From Streptomyces sp. CB02058 (GTDB lineage: Bacteria; Actinomycetota; Actinomycetes; Streptomycetales; Streptomycetaceae): a DNA stretch of 64,000 nucleotides. Shown piece after piece: positions 59,031-64,000 of this stretch; position 1 is the first letter of the stretch; each line of letters starts with the position of its first letter. A program made the translations under genes and the position numbers. The DNA is taken from assembly GCF_001905505.1 (NCBI RefSeq), contig NZ_LIPG01000003.1, positions 1,178,001 to 1,242,000 on the forward strand. Direction: 5' to 3'. The notes under the pieces were generated by a model. It was not told the origin of the DNA, did not search any database, and was given only the letters and a program-made list of their open reading frames with translations.

Positions 59031-59062
59031 GGGATCGCACAGCGGGCCCGCTGTGCGATCCC
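59031..59062. terminator. 32-bp perfect palindrome after the first secreted-protein gene
   Basis: Two 16-base arms (GGGATCGCACAGCGGG and complement) without a spacer, 30 bases after the stop. Confidence 0.75.
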
Positions 59063-59092
59063 CGCGCCGGAGAGCCTGCGCCGCCCCGCTCC

Positions 59093-59247
59093 GCCGAATC
59101 GGAGAAGTGAACCGTGCGCAGGCGTCGGTGACAACACCACGTACGAGCCGACCGTCGGCACCGTCACGGCCGGATGCCCCGGGCCCCGGGGCTCCGGATG
59201 CCAACTGGACGTACAGCGCCAGGCACACGCTTGTCACCCCCGGTCGG
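59093..59247 (+). pseudogene. Decayed, internally deleted copy of the secreted-protein gene at 58363
   Basis: The 12 bases GCCGAATCGGAG and a following GTGCGCA match the leader and start of the upstream gene. The sequence then jumps to its 3' part. In one frame NTTYEPTVGTVTAGC (to 59177) matches the upstream ATYQLTVATVTPGC. In the next frame WTYSARHTLVTPG matches IYTAKYNVVKTG. The Cys-to-Tyr distance is 37 bases here against 36 in the intact gene, so there is a +1 frameshift on top of a large internal deletion. A stop follows five codons after the start. Confidence 0.65.
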
Positions 59248-59282
59248 GGGCACGGCCGTACCGACCGTCGGGTGCTCCCCGT

Positions 59283-59309
59283 GACCCGGCCGCACGCCTG
59301 GGCCGGGTC
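59283..59309 (+). terminator. Hairpin after the pseudogene remnant
   Basis: GACCCGGCC/GGCCGGGTC, 9-bp stem with a 9-base loop. Confidence 0.4.
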
Positions 59310-59379
59310 GGCAGGGAGCGCGCCGGGGCCCTCCGGCGCGCGGGGGAACATCCGGTTGTCCGAGAAGGGGACATCGTCA

Positions 59380-60879
59380 GTGAAGGGAAGTCGTATGGCG
59401 GGAACGCGTAGGCGCACAGCGCGCGGTGCGGCAGTGGCCACCGCTGTGCTGCTCGGGGGGATGATCCCCGGCGCGCAGGCCGCCTCCGGTGTGCAGGAGA
59501 TCGACGCGGAGCTGGCCTACACGTGCGACTTCCCGGAGGGCGACCAGCCTGTGAAGGTCCGGCTGGCCGTGACGGTCCCCGAATCCGCTCAGGCCGGACA
59601 GACGATCCAGCCCGAGGGGATGGCACTTGACCTGACCCTGCCCGAGGCGGCGTCGGCAGCCCTGGCCGAGTCGGGAGCGGCGTCCGTGAGCGCGGAGGCG
59701 CAGCTCTCCGTCGACGTCGTCCAGGACGGCCGGCAGGCCCGGGCGGAGTGGATCGGGACTGCCGCCGAGGCGGCACCGGTACCCGAGGAGGGCGAGCTGA
59801 CGCTGAGCACGGCGGGGAGTGTTCCCTACATCCGCCCCGGGGCGCCGGGCGACCTGGAGTTCAAGGCCTCCGGCCTCGCACTGGAACTGGCTGTGAAGAA
59901 GGCCGACGGAACCCCGGCGGAGCCGCCGGCCCTCTCCGTGCAGTGCGTCGTGGACGCGGATCAGGAGACGACCCTGGCGACGGTCGGCGTGGACGGTGAC
60001 ACCGGTGACACCGGGACGCCCACACCGGAACCGTCCGCGTCCGACCAGTGGCCCGGCGACGAGGAGCAGACGCGTCCCGGCGCACCCGAGGTCGGGAAGC
60101 GGGCGAAGGAGTCCGCGTCCGAGGCCGCACCCCCTTGCGTCGGTGACCCGTTCAACGTGGAGGGCCGCGACATGGTCGCCTACGTGGCCGGCTACGCGAA
60201 CGTGACCAAGCTGGACGGCGCCACCAAGTTCCCTCCGGCCTGCGCCCGGATCCACACGTACGACGGCGAGAACTGGTTCGAGTTCCCCTATGTGCACGCG
60301 GTGCTGAACGCGGCGATCGTGCTGGACTACAAGGGGAAGCCCCAGCTGCCGCCCACCACGGGAACGTTCCTGACCTTCGGCTTCATGCCGACGACGGCCA
60401 CCCTCGAGATGACGCAGATCCCTCCGAAGCCCAACTCCCCGGAGGACCGCAACGTGGTGTCCCACGGCATCACGGATCTCCTCAACGGGGGCTTCACCAA
60501 GACCACCACCAGCGTCGACATGGACTTCGTCCTCCGGCTGCACGACGTGAAGGTCAACGGCGTCGCGCTGGACGTGGGGGACAGCTGTCGGACGGAGCGC
60601 CCGTTCCGGCTCTCGCTCACCGGCCTGGGAACCTGGGACCCGGAGAAGGGGAACGAGGGCTACACGGTGATCACCGGAGGGGAACTGACCGGGTCGGCCG
60701 ACATCCCGCCGTTCGAGGGATGCGGTGTGGGCGAGGACCTGGACAGCCTCTTCACCGCCTCCCTGTCCGGATCCCCCGGATTCGTCAAGCAGGTGCAGGG
60801 GGCGCCCTGCGTTCCTTCGACCGGTTCCGCCTGTACACCCGAGTACGAACCCCAGGACGTCCCCAAGGCGACGCGCTGA
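59380..60879 (+). CDS. Secreted DUF6801-like protein
   Basis: A 499-aa exported protein. The signal peptide (AGTRRRTARGAAVATAVLLGG...QAAS) is followed by a first beta-rich domain (ELAYTCDFPEGDQPVKVRLAVTVPESAQAGQ), which matches the DUF6801 pattern. A Pro/Asp/Thr-rich linker comes next (GDTGDTGTPTPEPSASDQ). A second domain (residues about 260-490) has paired Cys residues and ends near CVPSTGSACTPEY. Function unknown. GTG at 59380 or ATG at 59395 could start it; each has a purine-rich site. It follows the pseudogene and precedes another secreted protein in the same direction. Confidence 0.75.
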   Translation: MKGSRMAGTRRRTARGAAVATAVLLGGMIPGAQAASGVQEIDAELAYTCDFPEGDQPVKVRLAVTVPESAQAGQTIQPEGMALDLTLPEAASAALAESGAASVSAEAQLSVDVVQDGRQARAEWIGTAAEAAPVPEEGELTLSTAGSVPYIRPGAPGDLEFKASGLALELAVKKADGTPAEPPALSVQCVVDADQETTLATVGVDGDTGDTGTPTPEPSASDQWPGDEEQTRPGAPEVGKRAKESASEAAPPCVGDPFNVEGRDMVAYVAGYANVTKLDGATKFPPACARIHTYDGENWFEFPYVHAVLNAAIVLDYKGKPQLPPTTGTFLTFGFMPTTATLEMTQIPPKPNSPEDRNVVSHGITDLLNGGFTKTTTSVDMDFVLRLHDVKVNGVALDVGDSCRTERPFRLSLTGLGTWDPEKGNEGYTVITGGELTGSADIPPFEGCGVGEDLDSLFTASLSGSPGFVKQVQGAPCVPSTGSACTPEYEPQDVPKATR

Positions 60880-61037
60880 CCCGCAGTCACACCCGGCCCT
60901 CGCGCCGAACGGCGACGCGCCGAACCGCGGTCGCCCTCGATCACCATTGCCCAACGGCGGCCGCCGACCCCGCGGCCGCCCCGAGCACCCTGCTGAGCAC
61001 AGCACCTCCTCGCGCCTGCTACCGAATTGAGGGAACA

Positions 61038-61991
61038 ATGAGACCTGCCCCGAAGACCTGGATCAAGGCCGCCGGCGCCGTTGCCGCGTCCGCCGCGCTG
61101 GTCATGCCGCTCACCGCGTCGCCGGCCGGTGCGGCCACGGCCGCCACCCAGCTGGGCGGCGCATGGGCCCCGTTCGACCGGTGTCCCGTGGACGCCCCCG
61201 CCATGCTCGCGACGGACGGCGACACCGCGGTCCCGTTGTGCGTGACGTCCACCTCGCCCAACGGGACGATCAAACTGGGTAACGTCACGGCGACGACCGG
61301 ATCGACCAACCTGCAGTTCGGTGTCATCCAGCATCCGGCCGAAGGGACCTACACGGTCGTTCCGCCGCCCGCCGGCTCCATCATCAGCGGGAAGACCACG
61401 ATCCCCGGCGGACTGCTCGGCATCATGTGCCCGAGCAACGTTCCCGTGGTCTCCGCCGTCTGCGGACAGATCACCAACGCCACACTGAACAAGGTGACCG
61501 CCACGGTGGAGTCGGCCGGAACTCCGACCGAGTTCAGCCTGGTCGCCGGGATCTCCACCGGGCCGATCGTCAAGCTGCCCGTCAAGATCCGTCTGGAGAA
61601 CCCCCTGCTCGGATCCAACTGCTACATAGGGAGCAACAGCAGCCCGGTGCTCCTGCGCCCCGGAAACCTGAGTGCCCCGTCCCTGGCCGCCTCCAGATAC
61701 AACGGTGACGGAACGGCGAACCCCGATGAGGGCTCGCTCATCAACCTCGCCCTGTCGGGGGCCGGGCAGGGCGACAGCCAGTTCTCCGTGCCGAAGGCCA
61801 GCGGCTGCGGGCTCGGTGGCATCCTCAGCTGGGCCATCGACCTCAAGGTGGGCCTGCCCGCGGCGGCCGGGTCGAACAACCTCGTCCTGAACGATGCCAA
61901 GACCTCGACGATCGGCCTCACCGCGCCGGGGCTCTCCGTGCCCAACGCCGGCAAGGAGCTCTCCCAGAACTGGCACTCCGCAGTGCAGTAG
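61038..61991 (+). CDS. Secreted protein, unknown function, upstream of mceG
   Basis: A 317-aa exported protein. The signal peptide (MRPAPKTWIKAAGAVAASAALVM...AGA) precedes a Cys-containing beta-rich domain with segments WAPFDRCPVDAPAML, GIMCPSNVPVVSAVCGQI and GSNCYIGSNSSPVLLRPGNLSAP. GAGGGAA lies before the ATG. The leader CCGAATTGAGG resembles the CCGAATCGGAGG of the first secreted gene, hinting at shared origin or control. Neighbours suggest a role at the cell surface with the Mce system, but this is not shown. Confidence 0.75.
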   Translation: MRPAPKTWIKAAGAVAASAALVMPLTASPAGAATAATQLGGAWAPFDRCPVDAPAMLATDGDTAVPLCVTSTSPNGTIKLGNVTATTGSTNLQFGVIQHPAEGTYTVVPPPAGSIISGKTTIPGGLLGIMCPSNVPVVSAVCGQITNATLNKVTATVESAGTPTEFSLVAGISTGPIVKLPVKIRLENPLLGSNCYIGSNSSPVLLRPGNLSAPSLAASRYNGDGTANPDEGSLINLALSGAGQGDSQFSVPKASGCGLGGILSWAIDLKVGLPAAAGSNNLVLNDAKTSTIGLTAPGLSVPNAGKELSQNWHSAVQ

Positions 61992-62017
61992 TCCCGGGTT
62001 CCGGCGCGTCGCGCACC

Positions 62018-62030
62018 TTGTCACTCGGTG
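62018..62030 (+). promoter_or_regulatory. TTGTCACTCGGTG motif copy
   Basis: Flanked by CGCACC and GGTGCG arms; on the minus strand it is nearly identical to the dyad at 58101-58124. It lies 27 bases after the preceding stop, before the terminator. Confidence 0.35.
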
Positions 62031-62053
62031 CGTGCCGTCGTGCAGCCCCTCCG

Positions 62054-62092
62054 AGCCCGCCCCGACCGCATGCACCCTGGTCGGGGCGGGCT
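62054..62092 (+). terminator. Hairpin terminator after the third secreted-protein gene
   Basis: A 14-bp perfect stem AGCCCGCCCCGACC/complement with an 11-base loop. Confidence 0.8.
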
Positions 62093-62236
62093 TCGGTGTG
62101 TCCGGAGGCGTCCGCGGAGCCCGCCGTCCCGCTCCCCAGGCCCTCACTTTTCGACAGGTTTCGCGCGCCGATTACTCATCGGGGCATAAGAAAACGGGGC
62201 TGCGCAATTACCTCGGAGAAAGTTCGTGAAGTGCTA

Positions 62237-62266
62237 TTGCGGACTTAGGTTACTGGCCCGTAGCGT
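62237..62266 (+). promoter_or_regulatory. Candidate distal mce promoter
   Basis: TTGCGG and TAGCGT with 18-base spacing, in an AT-richer patch. Confidence 0.4.
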
Positions 62267-62497
62267 CCCGTCTGAGCAGCTGGGAAACACGTCCGTACCT
62301 GCTTGTTCGACGCACGTGGAGTCCTGGTCGAGCCCTCTTGAACCGGGATTCCGCCGGGAGTTCATCCGGCCCCGGACCTTCCGCCGGGGGCGGAGGACTT
62401 CCACCCCCGGGGTCTCGTGGCTCCGGCCCCCCTGGGCCGCGGGACCCCGGTGCACCCGGAGAGCTTGCGCAGTTTCCGACAAAGCCGCCGAGCGGGT

Positions 62498-62514
62498 TTG
62501 TCATTCGGTGACAA
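62498..62514 (+). promoter_or_regulatory. TTGTCA-N5-TGACAA dyad upstream of mceG
   Basis: TTGTCATTCGGTGACAA is a perfect 6-bp-arm dyad. Its first 13 bases differ by one from the copy at 62018. Confidence 0.45.
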
Positions 62515-62562
62515 GTGATCCACACCGAGATCGACATCCGGCGATTTCCGCTGTTCAACGGC

Positions 62563-62592
62563 TTGTCCTGGCGGTTTCGACGGACATAACGT
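62563..62592 (+). promoter_or_regulatory. Candidate proximal mceG promoter
   Basis: TTGTCC and TAACGT with 18-base spacing, ending about 100 bases before the mceG start; same style as the promoter at 58186. Confidence 0.45.
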
Positions 62593-62689
62593 GCGCCTCC
62601 TGGTGCATGTGTGACAAGCCGTCGTTGCACGTACCGGAGCCGGAGCGCAGACAGATGACGTCGTTCACCACCACTTCGAGGGAGGGCCG

Positions 62690-63673
62690 ATGGGAATCGA
62701 AGTAGTCGTCGAAGGCCTGACGAAATCCTTCGGCAAGCAGAACATCTGGCAGGACGTCAGTCTCACGCTGCCGGCCGGTGAGGTGAGCGTCATGCTCGGC
62801 CCTTCCGGCACCGGGAAGACCGTGTTCCTGAAATCCATCATCGGACTGCTGAAGCCGGAAAAGGGCCGTGTGCTCATCAACGGCGTCGACATGGTGAACA
62901 GCCCCGAGCGGGAAATCATGGAGACCCGGAAGCTGTTCGGGCTCATGTTCCAGGACGGCGCCCTCTTCGGCTCGATGTCCCTCTTCGACAACATCGCCTT
63001 CCCCTTGCGTGAACACACGCGCAAGAAGGAGTCGGAGATCCGGCGCATCGTCATGGAGCGGATCGACATCGTCGGACTGCTCGGCGCCGAGGAAAAGCTG
63101 CCGGGCGAGATATCCGGCGGTATGCGCAAGCGGGCCGGTCTCGCCCGCGCCCTCGTCCTGGACCCGCAGATCATCCTCTGCGACGAACCGGACTCCGGAC
63201 TCGACCCCGTGCGTACCGCCTACCTCTCGCAGCTGCTCATCGATCTCAACGCGCAGATCGACGCGACGATGCTCATCGTCACCCACAACCTCGACATCGC
63301 GGCCACCGTCCCGGACAACATGGGCATGCTGTTCTGCCGCAACCTCGTCACCTTCGGGCCGCGCGAGGTCCTGCTCACCAGCGACATGCCCGTGGTCTCG
63401 CAGTTCCTCGCCGGGCGCCGCGAGGGGCCCATCGGCATGTCGGAGGAGAAGGACGCGGCCACCCTCGCGGCCGAGCAGACGAACGGCCACGGATACGCCA
63501 CAGGGCCGCGCACCGTCGTCCCGCAGCTGGAGCCCTCGCCCGGGATGCCCGTACGGCAGGCGGCACTGCGCCGCAGGGAGCGGGTCATCTCCATGATGGG
63601 CCAGCTGCCGGAGGCCGCCCGTACGGCCATCATGAACAGCTACACGCCGACCTTGGACGGTGGGCGCCGATGA
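62690..63673 (+). CDS. mceG: Mce/Mla-type ABC transporter ATPase (MceG)
   Basis: A 327-aa ATPase that powers actinobacterial Mce lipid/steroid importers. Walker A is GPSGTGKT (37-44), the signature ISGGMRKRAGLARAL, and Walker B IILCDEPDSGLDP, with the MlaF/MceG-type GGMRKR and DSGLDP variants. The switch His is in VTHN. A C-terminal extension (about residues 250-327), typical of MceG, would lie against the permease partner. GGAGGG precedes the ATG. It overlaps the yrbE start by four bases. Confidence 0.93.
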   Translation: MGIEVVVEGLTKSFGKQNIWQDVSLTLPAGEVSVMLGPSGTGKTVFLKSIIGLLKPEKGRVLINGVDMVNSPEREIMETRKLFGLMFQDGALFGSMSLFDNIAFPLREHTRKKESEIRRIVMERIDIVGLLGAEEKLPGEISGGMRKRAGLARALVLDPQIILCDEPDSGLDPVRTAYLSQLLIDLNAQIDATMLIVTHNLDIAATVPDNMGMLFCRNLVTFGPREVLLTSDMPVVSQFLAGRREGPIGMSEEKDAATLAAEQTNGHGYATGPRTVVPQLEPSPGMPVRQAALRRRERVISMMGQLPEAARTAIMNSYTPTLDGGRR

Positions 63674-64000
63674 CGGCACCACTGCCCGTGCGGCCTCCCG
63701 CTCCGGCCGCCGAGAAGACGCCGGAGCCCCCCGGACAGCGACCGTCCTCCCGGCTCCTCGCCCCGCTGCGCCAGACCGGGCAGCTCTTCGCCCTCGCCCT
63801 GGCCGTCGCCCGGGCCGTCTTCCGGCGCCCCTTCCAGGTACGGGAGTTCATCGAGCAGTTCTGGTTCGTCGCCAGCGTGACCATCCTGCCCGCGGCCCTG
63901 GTCTCGATCCCCTTCGGCGCGGTCATCGCCCTCCAGGTCGGCTCCCTGACCGAGCAGCTGGGCGCCCAGTCCTTCACCGGCGGCGCGAGCGTCCTCGCGG
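63670..64000 (+). CDS. yrbEA: YrbE/MlaE-type permease of the Mce system (3' end outside window)
   Basis: The open frame runs to the window edge (110 codons seen). A Pro-rich head (MTAPLPVRPPAPAAEKTPEP) is followed by LRQTGQLFALALAVARAVFRRPFQVREFIEQFWF. Then comes a membrane segment (VTILPAALVSIPFGAVIALQVG) and SLTEQLGAQSFTGGASVLA, the start of the MlaE permease domain. ATGA overlap with mceG. A second YrbE and a set of Mce proteins are expected to follow off-window. Confidence 0.9.
   Translation, partial: MTAPLPVRPPAPAAEKTPEPPGQRPSSRLLAPLRQTGQLFALALAVARAVFRRPFQVREFIEQFWFVASVTILPAALVSIPFGAVIALQVGSLTEQLGAQSFTGGASVLA

Larger units (their letters stand above)
62093..62689. other. About 600-base non-coding region upstream of mceG
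   Basis: I see no credible gene. It contains two promoter-like pairs, a TTGTCA-N5-TGACAA dyad and GC-rich inverted segments around 62360-62470. The long leader may carry extra control of the mce operon. Confidence 0.5.

Noticed and set aside
62226..62705. Possible 159-codon gene upstream of mceG
   Set aside because: It is rich in Cys, Arg and Trp, lacks Streptomyces codon bias, covers the promoter-like sequences and overlaps the mceG start.

Overview
The window looks like chromosomal Streptomyces DNA. It is very GC-rich and densely coded, with frequent GTG starts, many 1-4 base stop/start overlaps, long GC-rich hairpin terminators, a mycothiol-type DinB protein, a 'conservon' operon, a WhiJ-like XRE/DUF397 pair and the start of an actinobacterial Mce locus. 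I see no rRNA, tRNA, CRISPR array, insertion sequence or phage module.

Layout. 1-2.8 kb: end of a glycine betaine/proline ABC importer (double permease plus binding lipoprotein). 3-10.2 kb: DinB-like protein, LtrA membrane protein, zinc alcohol dehydrogenase, DUF4334 protein, an ABC exporter under a near-perfect SoxR box, and a cytochrome P450. 10.3-12.5 kb: a two-gene unit of exported, membrane-anchored proteins, one with a VWA domain. 12.5-18.2 kb: xylB and xylA divergent, a ROK repressor, and a beta-propeller phytase. 18.3-21.1 kb: DUF305/DUF3105 exported proteins, a small membrane protein, and a scramblase-like protein. 21.2-25.8 kb: pcaHGBL (protocatechuate ring cleavage) with divergent pcaV; two matching operators flank a predicted pcaH promoter, and pcaIJF is absent. 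25.8-28.9 kb: VOC protein, then a FUSC exporter-MarR operon. 29.5-34.1 kb: a conservon (kinase-like, roadblock, DUF742, GTPase, CYP157-like P450 without the ExxR motif). 34.2-35.5 kb: a GH4 glycosidase.

35.5-46.1 kb is the most striking region. Five overlapping minus-strand genes encode a WGR-DUF4132 protein, a MoxR AAA+ ATPase, a DUF5682 protein, a VWA protein and a SWIM zinc-finger protein. The order matches the uncharacterised E. coli yehI/L/M/P/Q genes and suggests one ATP-driven machine of unknown function.

46.2-49.3 kb: RsbW-like ATPase, XRE/DUF397 pair with a 9-bp-arm inverted repeat between them, and a DUF574 methyltransferase. 49.3-54.1 kb: YchJ-like protein, a multidrug MFS transporter fused to a winged-helix-like tail, an ATP-grasp enzyme and a second P450. 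54.3-56.3 kb: acyl-CoA dehydrogenase plus SCP2 protein behind twin TTACT-N4-AGTAA sites, and a small orphan gene. 56.5-64 kb: PucR-type regulator, three secreted proteins with a decayed paralogue copy, then mceG and the start of yrbE, which probably open a lipid/steroid Mce import operon running off the right edge.
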